Positions 1-9,215 of a stretch of 64,000 nucleotides of DNA are shown here, one piece after another. The DNA lies in the NCBI GenBank assembly GCA_049840595.1, contig JASGKO010000018.1, positions 1-64,000 on the forward strand. The letters are read 5' to 3'. The notes under the pieces are model-generated. The model was not told the origin of the DNA. It ran no database searches and worked only from the letters and a program-made list of their open reading frames with translations. The number at the start of each line of letters is the position of its first letter. The stretch's first letter is position 1. The position numbers and the translations under genes were made by a program. This DNA comes from JASGKO01 sp049840595. GTDB taxonomy: Bacteria > Verrucomicrobiota > Verrucomicrobiia > Chthoniobacterales > Chthoniobacteraceae.

Positions 1-1186
1 GTATTGCTAAGGTTAATAGGGAAACACGATAGAATCCGAACAGCACCTGGCATTGAAAGCGTGGCATCTGGAGCCCTGGCTCGGGACCGGAGTGGGATGT
101 TTCTCTATTGGGGCCGTCACTTCCGGGAGATGTCCATCCAGAATGACCCGATCTTCGTGCATAATGACTACCTGCATCTGCTCACGGAATATGGGATCGC
201 CGGGGCCATTTGCATGGCGTTCCTGGTCGTGACGCATCTGACCCATGGCCTGCGCTGGTTCCAGCGGATCACCAAGCTGGAGCTTGCCCAGCGGGGCGAG
301 GCTTCGAGTCACCGGCTTGCCCTCCAGATTGGAGCCCTGAGTGCGATGTCCGCCTATCTGGCGCATTCGGTGGTCGATTTCAACTTGCACATCCCCGCCA
401 ATGCCCTGCTGATGGCCTTCATTTTCGGCATGATCGCCAATCCCGGTCGGGAGACGGAGCCCGCGCCGGGCGATACGCCCCGGCTGCTGCCCGGTGGTCG
501 CGCTCGTCGTGCCGGTGCTGGCGGCGACGCTCGCCTGGGTGAGCCTGCCCAAACTGGCCGGGGAGTATTATGCCGAATTCGCCCGCGTGGGGATCCGTGA
601 CAGGCAGTGGAATGACGCCCAGCGATATGCCGATGCGGGACTGTTGGTGGAGCAGCGTAATCCCAACCTTTATTACTATCTCGGCGAGTCGAAGCGCATG
701 CAGTCGGTGGAATCGACGGATCTGGCCACGCAACTCAGCCTGCTTTTCCAGGCCCGCGATTATTTTGAGACCGGCATCAAGCTCTTCCCCGAGGATCTGG
801 ACATCCTCCTCAAGCTGGGGCGGGTCGATGATGGGCTCAAGGATTACACCAGCGCGGAGAAGATTTACGGTCGGGTGATTGATGCCGATCCGAACCTGGG
901 GATCGTCTATGCCTACTACGGCCTCCACTTTCACGAGCAGGGACAGTTCAAACTGGCCCGCGAACAGGACCAGCATTCGCAGCGCTTGCAGGGGAATGGG
1001 ATCGCCGGGGCCGGCTTGAAGGAACTCGACGAACTCGAGCAGAAGGCCAGGCAAACGCCGGAGCAGAAGCCGATGGATCTGCGGCTGAAAATGCTGGAAA
1101 TGGGCGACCAGATCGGTCAGGAGCAGCCGACTCCGGCTTCCGCGACGACTCCGCCTCCAGCTACTCCGGCTCCCACGGGCTATTGA
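1..1186 (+). CDS. O-antigen ligase/Wzy-family membrane protein with C-terminal TPR-like region (5' truncated, frameshifted)
   Basis: The 5' end lies outside the window. The piece reads as the C-terminal half of an O-antigen ligase-like (Wzy_C) glycan polymerase: the family motif HNDYLHLLTEYG is near base 170, followed by hydrophobic segments around bases 190-240, 355-440 and 495-545. After base ~600 the protein is soluble and alpha-helical, with paired-helix repeats that look like TPRs (for example DYFETGIKLFPEDLDILLKL), ending in a Pro/Thr-rich tail. Such ligase-TPR fusions are common exopolysaccharide or O-antigen proteins; that function is inferred. The reading frame changes twice, near base 96 (GTGVG in one frame, MFLYWGRHFR in the next) and near base 490 after a CCC run. 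A third shift before base 20 is likely. The stop at 1184-1186 overlaps the convergent gene by seven bases. Confidence 0.65.
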
Positions 1187-2758
1187 GCGCTTGATGCGCT
1201 GAAGGCCCCGTTGGCTTCATCGAGATAAAAAGCCGGGCCGACATGGCTGATTTGCAAGTACTGTGTCCACCCGCCATTACTGAACTTTTTGGCCGCCGTC
1301 TGCTTTTCCGTGGATGGGGCCGGGGGGCTTCGTGTTTGGCGGTCAGGCTTTCGGTGAGCACGCGGCCCTCCATCGTTTTGGGCACTGGTTGTCCGAGCAG
1401 GGTGAGGATGGTTGGGGCAATATCCGCGTTGCCACTGGGGAGTGAATCCCGCCAGCCTTTTTTGAAATCAGGGCCGGCGGCCACCAGTGTATTGTGCATG
1501 TCGTAGCGACTGAGCGAGGCGTGGCTGCCCTTCGGCCCCTTGGTGGAACCATCGCCGATGAACTCGCCCGGCAGGCCGAACTCGTTCACCGTATCCGTCC
1601 AGCGATAGGAAACCACCAGATCCGGCGTGGCTTCGCGATCAAGCCCGATGGCGGAAAGCGGCAGCGTGCCTTCCATCGCGTTGGGGGTGAAAATTGCCCC
1701 GGCAAAATCGGAGTGTTGCAGAAATTCCACCAGCCGGGAAATGGTCGCGGCCTCGTGGTTGGCGACGTAAAGGAAGGAGCTTCCCCCTTTTCGGTGATTG
1801 TTAGCACGTCGCCCGGTTGTGGTGCTGCGGGAATTTCCTGCATCGCATGGAAGCCCGCTCCATTCAATGATCCGACCAGATCGAGCGGTTTGCTCACGGT
1901 GGAAAAACCATGATCCGACACCACCATCACATCCGTCTGCTCCAGCACGCCCTTGCGCGACAGCGCGGTCAGGACGGCGGCCAGATTGTCGTCGGAATCC
2001 CTGAGCGCCGCGAGCCCCTCCGGCGAGCCGGGGCCATAGCGATGCTGGGTGGCATCGGGATCGCTCAGCCACAGCAGCGAATAGGCCGGGACGCCGCCCG
2101 CCCACAGCGAGTCGGTCAGCGCCTGGCGGGTCCAGTCGTTTTGCGGCGAGGCGGGCACCGCTGCGGGCGAGGGGAACGGACCGATTTTTTCCCCGATGGA
2201 ATTGAGCAGCCCGGCATCGGGACTCTTGCCCGCAAAAAGCATCGTCGATTGTTTCGCCGCGTCGTTGGGGCGGTCTGCCGAGCGATCCTGCCAGAGCGGC
2301 ACATCCTTGCCGCCGGTAATCGCCGTGCGCAGGCCCGCCGCGTGCAGGATTTCCGCCAGCGTCGGTTGTTTCACAATGTTATTTCCGCCCTTCGACGCAT
2401 CCAGCTTCTCCACCTCCCAGGTGCCGCTGTAGTCGATGTTCAGCGGCTTCAGCGCATCGAGCGCCGGGTAGTAGTCCACATTCCCCATCACCCCGTCGCG
2501 ATGCGGATAGCAGCCGGTGGCCAGGGCTACGCAATTGACCGCTGTGGCGCTCAGGTAAACCGGATGATGCTTTTCAAAAAACACCCCGCGCTGGCTCAGC
2601 GCCCAGAGCGTCGGCGTATTCTTTTCCGTCACCAGGTCGGGGCGCAGTCCGTCAAAAACCAGCAGCACCACATGGTCCGCCGCCTGCGCAATGGAAGGCA
2701 GGAGACTCGGCAGAAGCAGCGACGCGAGAAAAGCCCGGTAAAAATGGCGGATACGCAT
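1180..2758 (-). CDS. Secreted type I phosphodiesterase/nucleotide pyrophosphatase (alkaline phosphatase superfamily), frameshifted
   Basis: An exported metallo-hydrolase predicted to cleave phosphodiester or pyrophosphate bonds in the periplasm. The product starts with a signal peptide ending at AQA. Next come the superfamily metal motif LLVFDGLRPDLV, a nucleophile region SATAVN...ALATGCYPHRDG typical of NPP/PF01663 proteins, the second metal site VVSDHGF, and a late His in DMHNTLVAAGPDF. All metal-ligand regions are present. Two frame changes break the reading frame, near 1783-1791 (C5/T4 run) and near 1322-1327 (G6 run). When they are corrected the C-terminus reads WTQYLQISHVGPAFYLDEA and stops at 1180, overlapping the convergent gene. 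The next gene on this strand (2817-3374) lies upstream with a 58-bp gap. The substrate cannot be told from the sequence. Confidence 0.75.
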
Positions 2759-2816
2759 GGATCATCTGTCTGTCACAAAATCCAGCCCGCGCAAATCACG
2801 TTTGCACGTCTTTTTG

Positions 2817-3374
2817 TCAGTTTGCGGTCGGGCTGGGCGCTGCTGCCGGATTGGCCGCCGCTTTCACCAGCGTGAGAAAATCTGTTTCACAACCCGCGAT
2901 CACCGGCTTCGGCCCGGTCATCTTGATGAAGACCTTCCCCTGGGCCGTTTCGATGATCGCGCCGAGCAGTGCGTAATTCGCCTGCGGCGCGGCGGGGCCA
3001 CCCGGCATTCCGCTGGTGAAGGTGCCCTGGGCCTTTACGAGCGTGACTTTATTCGCCCCAAAATCCTGGGCGGCCATCACCGACTTGTCCTCCTCGCCGG
3101 TGAACTGCCCCGACCACCGTTCCACATTCGACTTCACATCGCCGCCCTGGTCCGCCCCGAAATAAAAGAACGCGCAATCCGCATCGCCCTCCTTCCCGTG
3201 GACCGTCAGCGTTGCCTTGCGCATCGCCGAGGGCGAGGCGACCCAGGCCCAACTCGCGGGACGCGTAAACGTAAGTCCCGCGATGGAAAACGAAGGGGGA
3301 GCCGCCGGGGCCTCTCCGGCCTGCAGCACGGAGAGGAGCGAAACGGCGATCAGTAGCCGGATGAGAAACCGCAT
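2817..3374 (-). CDS. Exported protein of unknown function
   Basis: A 185-residue protein with a clear signal peptide (MRFLIRLLIAVSLL...A) and no further membrane segment. The mature part contains the pattern PASWAWVASPSAMRKATLTV followed by FGADQGGDVKSNVERWSGQF. I know this pattern from uncharacterised secreted proteins of planctomycetes and verrucomicrobia, but it has no assigned function. The tail is Ala/Pro-rich. The gene begins 13 bp after the stop of the cytochrome b562-like gene upstream on the same strand, so the two are probably co-transcribed. No active-site motif is visible. Confidence 0.6.
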   Translation of the reverse strand: MRFLIRLLIAVSLLSVLQAGEAPAAPPSFSIAGLTFTRPASWAWVASPSAMRKATLTVHGKEGDADCAFFYFGADQGGDVKSNVERWSGQFTGEEDKSVMAAQDFGANKVTLVKAQGTFTSGMPGGPAAPQANYALLGAIIETAQGKVFIKMTGPKPVIAGCETDFLTLVKAAANPAAAPSPTAN

Positions 3375-3387
3375 TCGGAAGCCGTGC

Positions 3388-3898
3388 TTAGTCCTTCGAG
3401 TTGAACTTCGAGTGACCGGCGCGCTTTTCCTGGTTGATCTCGTCCATCAGCTTGCTCGCGCCCGCCGTGTCGCCACTGGAAATCGCGGTGGAAAGCTTGT
3501 CGAGCGTATCGGAAAGACCCTTCGAGCTGCTTCTTAAAATCGGCCACATACGAGGCCTTCTCCGCCGCGGGCACATCCCCGGCGCTTTCGGGCTCGTAGG
3601 TTTCGCACTTCTTCACCGCGTCTTTCATCTTGGCGACGATTTTCAGCGAATCATCCTTCTTCGTCGGATCGGTGATCTGCTTGTGCAGGGTGCGGAAACC
3701 CATCGCGATGGTCTTCATGTTCTGGCCGAGCGGGCTGTGGCCTTCGGGACCCCCCGGGCCTCCGGGACCACCCCCATGCCAGTCACCGCCCGGACCGGCC
3801 GGCGCGCCATCCGGCGGAGTGGACTGGGCAAAAGCGGAGGTCGTGACCAGCGCGAGGGTAAAAAGCGTGATGAGCAGAAAGTTCTTCGAAGTGGACAT
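3388..3898 (-). CDS. Cytochrome b562-like exported protein (frameshifted)
   Basis: A small exported helical protein. The signal peptide (MSTSKNFLLITLFTLALV...AFA) is followed by a Gly/Pro-rich linker (GGGPGGPGGPEG) and then a region resembling cytochrome b562 (PF07361). The helix LGQNMKTIAMGFRTLHKQ offers the Met haem ligand position, and the end RAGHSKFN offers the His ligand position. The spacing and the phrase KKQLEGLSDTLDKLSTAI between them fit the four-helix family. The frame shifts near 3516-3525 (CCC TTC); both halves are needed for the full bundle. Start ATG at 3898 is chosen because it begins the signal peptide. Haem binding is inferred from residue positions; some family members lack haem. 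Confidence 0.6.
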
Positions 3899-4238
3899 GA
3901 TTTTTAAAACCGTGGATGCAGCGAGACGTTGCAAAGATTTTCCACCTGCACAAGTGGTGAATCGTTACGGCAAGGTAATTTTACAGAACTATCATCATTT
4001 TCCGAGGGCCACGCTGGGTCCTCATGCTTGGAGAAGATGAAAGAATGGCCACGGAAACGGCTGCGAGATTACCGCCTAAAGGCAGCCTAAAATCATGCAA
4101 ATCAAGAAAGTCTTTTTCACCTAATACGGAGAGGTGTTTCGGCATTTGAGATGATCAAGGTAAATAAGCAGGGCTCGGTGGGGGTATAGGGGTTTTCCCT
4201 CGATCTAATGAGGGATTACCCGGAGTCAAAATGAGGCG
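3899..4238. other. Intergenic stretch at left border of AT-rich block
   Basis: Divergent promoter space between the cytochrome b562-like gene (minus) and the patatin block (plus). No gene recognised. Base composition becomes clearly more AT-rich here than in the flanking core genes. A weak stem (CCCTC at 4197-4201, GAGGG at 4210-4214) is the only structure seen. Confidence 0.4.
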
Positions 4239-4370
4239 ATGCCCAGCTTGCTAGCCAATGATAAAAATCCAAAATTTGATTTGGTCGTGGTGCGATTACC
4301 ACCGCGGTTGACGGCTGATAACAAGCCCATTTTGGGTTATCGATTCGGCGAAATCAAAGAAGTGTTTTGA
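4239..4370 (+). CDS. Small ORF (43 aa) immediately upstream of the patatin gene
   Basis: An ATG at 4239 opens a 43-codon frame ending in TGA at 4368-4370, 10 bp before the patatin ATG. The product, beginning MPSLLANDKNPKFDLVVVRL and ending FGEIKEVF, has no membrane segment. It could form a few beta strands (FDLVVVRL, KPILGYRFGEIKEVF). I do not recognise it. Its position, orientation and tight spacing suggest it is the first gene of the patatin operon. It could equally be a chance frame, or the 3' remnant of a larger gene, because the frame stays open back to 4212 without another start. Confidence 0.4.
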   Translation: MPSLLANDKNPKFDLVVVRLPPRLTADNKPILGYRFGEIKEVF

Positions 4371-4380
4371 ATTGAGGATA

Positions 4381-5992
4381 ATGGCTAAAAAGATTGCAAT
4401 TGTCATCAGTGGCGCGGTCTCTCTCGGCAGCTACGAGGCGGGAGTGATGTTTGAGATCATCAATGCATTGGCACACCACAACCAATTCCATTCTGAGGAC
4501 CAGATCAAAATTGACGCCATCGTAGGAGCATCGGCGGGAGCAATGACGGCAGCGGTCCTGACTCATCGGCTCTTGTTCGAGCCAGATGGGTTGGCACAGA
4601 AAGATACCAATGCTTTATATCAGGTATGGGTGAAGAAAACGCGAATTGAGGATTTGCTCAAAGAATCGCCAGGAGACGATCCAAGGAATAGTATCCTGTC
4701 CTCCAGTTATATCGCCCAGTTGGGGAAGGATTTTCTGCCACCTCCGACGGGTCCAGGGGCACCTCATTCCGCAGCTGCAGCCCGCATTCAACTCGGATTC
4801 GCGATGACCAACCTGAATGGGCTTGATTATGGGGTGAAAACCTTAAGCGGGAACGATTTCATCTACACTCATTTTGAGGATTGTATGATCCGCACCATAG
4901 ATTCCACCTGTCCGCAAGCCACGGATTGGGGTGAAATTCGCGAGGCCGCCATTGCCAGCGGCTCCTTCCCTTTTGCCTTCGCAGAGCGGGAGATCGTTCG
5001 TCATGCTTCCGATCCATCCATTAAGTCGCTCAATCTTCGAGACGACTTTTCCCAGTAATGGCGCTTCCTTCGCTTACTGCGATGGCGGAATTTTCGACAA
5101 CGAACCATTGGGCATGGCGAAGGATATGGTGGACAAAATTGATGCGCACGACGCAGAGAACCAACGATACTATTTGTTCATTTGTCCTCATGGTCGAAAA
5201 GGAGATTCTCTTCCTTCCACCACTTACCGAGCTGGAGAGGCTACGCTGGAAAAGGCTGGCCTCCGAATCATCACGGCCATCATGGGAAATGCGGCCTTTC
5301 AGGATTGGGTCCGCTCCGAGGAGGTGAACGATCATATTCGGCTGCTGGATGAGCGCGCTGCCGAACTGGCGGAAATGATTAATAATTGTAAAGTGGATCT
5401 TCTCCCCGCCGAGCCGGTGCTGAAAGTCCTGGCCGATTCCTTCGAGCCGGATCGAAATCGTCAGGATGACGACTTGGATCTTCTTCAGCGGCAATACAAA
5501 GCCGAGTGCGGGCTTATTGGCGCGCACCTTTCAGCTCAAGTCCCTCTCTATCTTAAATTGATGTTTGTTTTTCAAAAAGCGGCGAGGCTGATGGAGAAAG
5601 ATCCCATGCAGATCATTGACATCACCGCCGATGAGAAGACAGAGCTCGGCGGTTCTGGCTTCCACGCTTTTATCGGATTTTGTGCAGAGGAGATTCGGGA
5701 ACATGATTTTCAGGTTGGGCGAAGGAAGGCTTTGGATTTCATTCGACAAAATAATATCGGGCTGGATCGCACCTACGTCCCGGCCGAGGGAGTGCCCCCA
5801 CTGATCGAACCCGTTCCCGACATCTCCAAGGCACCCTTGGAAGTGAGAAAGCAACTCTATGTGCGGCTCAAACAAAGGATCCAGGCTGCGATCACGAGTA
5901 GCGAACTGCCTTGGTTTATAAAGCCCATCTCTGGCCTGATCGCCGATGCTTTACTCGATTTGGCTTCCGTGAAAAAGGTGTTGAAAATCTAA
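4381..5992 (+). CDS. Patatin-like phospholipase (one frameshift)
   Basis: Predicted Ser-Asp dyad lipid acyl hydrolase. The start ATG at 4381 is preceded by GAGG. The oxyanion-loop motif SGAVSLGSYEAGV is at residues 10-22, the nucleophile elbow GASAG at 49-53 (Ser51), and the catalytic Asp in YCDGGIFDNEPL at about residue 234. All family active-site elements are thus present. The C-terminal ~300 residues form a helical extension with no obvious membrane segment. The frame changes at 5047-5053: removing one T from the TTTT run joins both halves as DDFPSNGASFAYCDGG. Two membrane-protein genes follow on the same strand. The block is AT-rich relative to its neighbours. A role in membrane attack (defence or competition) is an inference from context only. 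Confidence 0.8.
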
Positions 5993-6060
5993 CTTCCGCT
6001 CTCGCGTGATCGTTTTTTGTCAAATTAGTTCCCGAAAACTAAAACGCGGCTTTTCTCAAA

Positions 6061-6627
6061 ATGCAGATTGACGACCAATTCTTGAAGACAGTTTGGCTGA
6101 TCTCCTCGCTCGTTGGCAGTTTTGGTGGCGTTGCCGCGGCGTTCATCGCGATTTACCAGCTCAAGGCGGGGCGCGAACAGCGCATCCGGGAGCTTCGTTG
6201 GAGCCAGGCTAAGCTGGCCAAGGAAATGCTGGATGAAATTGAAAAAATGCCCAAGGTGACGAGTGCTTTCCGACTCTTGGACTGGGATGGCTATGAATAC
6301 GAAATCAAACCCGGGGTGAAGGAAAGCATCACGCTCGAAGAGACCTGCTCTGGCTTGCGCGTGTGTAATTCGATCTTCACGCCTAAAGAGGTTTTCATCC
6401 GAGACTGCTTCGATGAATTCTTCAATCGGCTCGGTCATTTGGAACACTGCATTTCCACGGGGTTAATTCGGTTTGAGGACGTTCGTTTTCCCTTGGATTA
6501 TTACATTGGGAAGCTTGAACCCAATCATGACGTTTATGACCAATATTTGGTCGCCTATCATTTCAGGCGTTCAATTTCGTTCATTCGACGGTTCAAGTTA
6601 ACTACTCAGGCGAAGCGAGATCGATGA
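6061..6627 (+). CDS. Single-pass membrane protein of unknown function (patatin operon)
   Basis: A 188-residue protein with one strong N-terminal transmembrane segment (residues ~10-33, LISSLVGSFGGVAAAFIAIY). A charged helical stretch rich in Arg/Glu/Lys and a soluble C-terminal domain (CFDEFFNRLGHLEHC...) follow. The overall shape resembles small DUF4760-type membrane proteins often found beside effector genes, but I cannot assign it to that family with confidence. It starts 68 bp after the patatin stop and overlaps the next gene by four bases (ATGA), so it is in the same operon. No Shine-Dalgarno sequence is obvious. Confidence 0.6.
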   Translation: MQIDDQFLKTVWLISSLVGSFGGVAAAFIAIYQLKAGREQRIRELRWSQAKLAKEMLDEIEKMPKVTSAFRLLDWDGYEYEIKPGVKESITLEETCSGLRVCNSIFTPKEVFIRDCFDEFFNRLGHLEHCISTGLIRFEDVRFPLDYYIGKLEPNHDVYDQYLVAYHFRRSISFIRRFKLTTQAKRDR

Positions 6628-7166
6628 ACTCCAATCTCTCAAAAATTATCGTGACCACATGTGCGCTCCTGCTCGTGGTCGTCAATCAGTTATACCCGCT
6701 GAACCCGCTCTCCTTCGGTTTGCTTATCCTGGCCTTTTCTCCATGGCTGGCTCAATTTCTAAAAGGTGCGGAACTTCCCGGAGGATGGAAATTCGAATTT
6801 AAAGAGGTTCAAGAAAAGCAAGTGCAGCAAGGTAAAGACATCGAATACCTGAAGTTTCTTATCGAAGGTTTTTTGACCGATTCAGAGTTTCAACATTTGA
6901 AAAAACTGTCCGCTCCAGAGCCCTTCATGGTGAGGGTTGACCAAACGAGTTCCTATTTTGCCACGGAGCTTCGTCGCCTCCGTGCACTCGGCCTCATTGC
7001 CTGCCCACCCATGAAAGGCATCCGTTCTCTTTTAATTGATGATGGGCGCGAACGAAATGTGAAAGATCATTTTCAGATTACCGATAAAGGACGCGAGTAT
7101 TTGGCATTTCGGGCCAGTTATGGGGGGGATCGAGTTCCCCGGTTAGCTAAGAGGAAAAGGCGGTAG
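6624..7166 (+). CDS. Two-TM membrane protein with coiled coil and winged-helix-like C-terminus (patatin operon)
   Basis: A 180-residue protein. Two hydrophobic segments lie at residues ~7-27 and ~31-45. A Lys/Glu/Gln-rich coiled coil (EVQEKQVQQGKDIEYLKFLI) follows. The C-terminal ~90 residues look like a winged-helix fold: SEFQHLKKLSAPEPF, FATELRRLRALGLI, a wing, then FQITDKGREYLAFR. Proteins of this architecture are scattered across cyanobacteria and other phyla and are uncharacterised. The tail is basic (RLAKRKRR). It overlaps the preceding gene by ATGA at 6624-6627. The winged helix could sense or bind nucleic acid near the membrane; this is inference. Confidence 0.6.
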   Translation: MNSNLSKIIVTTCALLLVVVNQLYPLNPLSFGLLILAFSPWLAQFLKGAELPGGWKFEFKEVQEKQVQQGKDIEYLKFLIEGFLTDSEFQHLKKLSAPEPFMVRVDQTSSYFATELRRLRALGLIACPPMKGIRSLLIDDGRERNVKDHFQITDKGREYLAFRASYGGDRVPRLAKRKRR

Positions 7167-7328
7167 GCCCTGCCTTGGCGCAAAATGGGACTGACGTAAG
7201 TAGGGCAAGGGAACCCCGCGACGCGAGTGGCAGCCGAGCGAGTGACGACCGGTGCTGATTTGAGCATCCTGCCGAATCCCGCATCTTTCCGCTGTAAATT
7301 TCACCATCTCGTGACAATTTGGGAAACC

Positions 7329-8267
7329 ATGCCCGCCGTTGGAATTGATCTCATCGAAGAAATTTTGGAACTCAAGCGCGAGAAAAATGCCGTCATCCTC
7401 GCCCACAACTATCAAGTGAAGGAAATCCAGGAGGTCGCGGATTTCGTCGGCGACTCCCTCGGCCTGAGCTACAAGGCGCGCGATACCGATGCGGACGTGA
7501 TCGCCTTTTGCGGCGTCCATTTCATGGCCGAGACAGCCAAGATCGTGAACCCCGGCAAGACCGTTATCCTGCCCGATCTCGATGCGGGCTGCTCGCTCAG
7601 CGATTCGTGCCCGCCGGAGAAGCTGGAGGCCTACCTCAAAGCGCACGCGGACAAGAATTACTACGTCATCGCCTATATCAATTGCAGCGCGGGCGTGAAG
7701 GCGCTCAGCGACGTGATCTGCACCAGCGGCAACGCGGTGAAAATCGTCAACGCCGCCCCGGCGGACCGCAATCTCCTCTTCGTGCCCGACCAAAACCTCG
7801 GCTCGTGGGTGATGGAGCAGACCGGGCGCAAGATGGAGCTCTGGCGCGGCAGTTGTTACGTGCACGTCGAGTTCACCGCCAACGCGATCAACAAGATCAA
7901 GGCCGATTACCCCGATGCCAAAGTGGTCGCGCACCCCGAGTGCACCTACGCCGTGCGCATCCTCGCCGACGAAGTCTGCTCGACCGAGAAAATGATCGGC
8001 TACTGCCAGCAGAGCGAGGCCAGCTCGTTCATCATCGTCACCGAGAGCGGCATGCTCCATCGCCTGCGCCGCGAGGTGCCGGGCAAGACCTTCATTGCTG
8101 GCCCCACCGAGGCCTGCGCCTGCGCCGACTGCCGGTTCATGAAAATGAACACCCTGGAAAAGCTGCACAGCGCCCTCGTGAACCTGGAGCCAAAGCTCGA
8201 AATTCCCGAGCCTATCCGCCTCCGCGCCAAGCTGCCGATCGACCGCATGCTGGAGCTCAGCAAGTAA
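7329..8267 (+). CDS. nadA: Quinolinate synthase A
   Basis: Condenses iminoaspartate with dihydroxyacetone phosphate to quinolinate for NAD synthesis, in the cytosol, using a [4Fe-4S] cluster. The 312-residue product matches the short NadA type. Motifs visible are ILAHNYQ, FVGDSLGLSYKA, FCGVHFMAETAKI with the first cluster Cys, DLDAGCSLSDSCP, HPECTYAV with the second Cys, and ACACADCRFMKMNT near the end with the third. Start ATG 7329 gives MPAVGIDLIEE, the expected N-terminus; in-frame codons upstream look non-coding. No nadB or nadC lies next to it. The preceding 160 bp hold no gene. Confidence 0.95.
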   Translation: MPAVGIDLIEEILELKREKNAVILAHNYQVKEIQEVADFVGDSLGLSYKARDTDADVIAFCGVHFMAETAKIVNPGKTVILPDLDAGCSLSDSCPPEKLEAYLKAHADKNYYVIAYINCSAGVKALSDVICTSGNAVKIVNAAPADRNLLFVPDQNLGSWVMEQTGRKMELWRGSCYVHVEFTANAINKIKADYPDAKVVAHPECTYAVRILADEVCSTEKMIGYCQQSEASSFIIVTESGMLHRLRREVPGKTFIAGPTEACACADCRFMKMNTLEKLHSALVNLEPKLEIPEPIRLRAKLPIDRMLELSK

Positions 8268-8620
8268 AAGAAAAGTCGGGGTTCTCATCTCAACGCGGAT
8301 TCCGAAATTCTGAGAGTCCCGAAGGGACGACGGAAATTAGCCGGTGGTGAAAACCACCGGTTCTTGACCATTCAAAGTTCATGCGCCCCGGAGGGTCGCC
8401 GGAAATGATGGTCCCCGGCGGTCGGTGGCCATCGCATTCCCTTGGGAAAAAGTTGAGGCTCCCGGACTGCCGGGAGCCTCTGCACTATGCCATACCCACC
8501 AATAAAGTATAACGTTGCTAAAACCACTTCCGGTTGCGTAAAGAACCAATAACTTTCGCCTCCGGCAAAATTAGTCTTAGCACTAGCCGTGCCAGTCTTG
8601 GATGGATGGCTAACTTTTGC
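8268..8620. repeat. Intergenic region with two perfect stem-loops (REP-like palindromes)
   Basis: No gene in this stretch. It holds a perfect 8-bp stem with a GAAA tetraloop at 8341-8360 (CCGGTGGT/ACCACCGG) and a perfect 11-bp stem at 8455-8480 (GAGGCTCCCGG/CCGGGAGCCTC). Neither is followed by a T tract, so they are poor intrinsic terminators. The stretch 8310-8340 around GAGTCCCGAAGGGACGACGG resembles a dispersed intergenic sequence that I recall from many verrucomicrobial genomes. It lies between the convergent nadA and DUF309 genes. Confidence 0.55.
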
Positions 8621-9079
8621 TCAAGCCGGGAGCAAATTCAGAGTAGGCGCTTCCTCGGGACTCCAGGGATTTTTCTCAAAACCGGTTTTTTCCAGCGCCT
8701 CCACCATCCGTCGGGCCAGTCCACAGGTCTCATTGAGATCCAGATGCCAGTGCGGAGAGGCAAAAATTTCCAAATGATCGATCGCACGCAGGAAAAGCCG
8801 GGCTGCCGGTTTCAGCCGACGGCCATGGGTCGGGTGCGTCGGGTGTTCAAATTGCTTTTTCAAGTGCACGAAGCCCCCGGCCAGTTGAATCAGCCCTTTG
8901 TAAAAATCGCGATCCGCATCCCGATGCTCCAGCCACAGATGTTCCAGCACGTCATGCGCCTCGTAATACAAGCCGGAGTTAAAGCACTGGAAGTAAGCCG
9001 AATAGCGCGGGTCGAGCAGGGGATCGTTCTCCGCCGCGCTTTCCTGGATGAGTTGGGCGATGCGCTGGTGCTTTTTCAT
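8621..9079 (-). CDS. DUF309 domain protein
   Basis: A 152-residue cytosolic helical protein of the DUF309 family (PF03745). The family signature is clear: FNSGLYYEAHDVLEHLWLEH at residues ~33-52 and FYKGLIQLAGGFVHLKK after it. The function of the family is unknown; members are small helical bundles often near nucleotide or peptide metabolism genes. The gene is divergent from the CNNM gene at 9216, sharing a 136-bp promoter space, and convergent with nadA. Confidence 0.85.
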   Translation of the reverse strand: MKKHQRIAQLIQESAAENDPLLDPRYSAYFQCFNSGLYYEAHDVLEHLWLEHRDADRDFYKGLIQLAGGFVHLKKQFEHPTHPTHGRRLKPAARLFLRAIDHLEIFASPHWHLDLNETCGLARRMVEALEKTGFEKNPWSPEEAPTLNLLPA

Positions 9080-9215
9080 TCCGGGTGGAAGTATCCTTCG
9101 TAATCACAGGGCTTTCCAGCAGAGTGTCGTTCTCCGCGCAAAAATACCTCGTTATTTTCCTGCCACCATCCTTGCCCTATTTTTTAGTACCCTTAAGTTT
9201 TTCGCCGATTGCACC

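Noticed and set aside
4381..7166. CBASS anti-phage system with a CapV-like patatin
   Set aside because: No cGAS/DncV-type nucleotidyltransferase, and no ubiquitin-like or HORMA genes, next to the patatin.
8455..8480. 11-bp hairpin as the nadA terminator
   Set aside because: It lies about 190 bp after the stop and no T tract follows; more like a dispersed palindrome.
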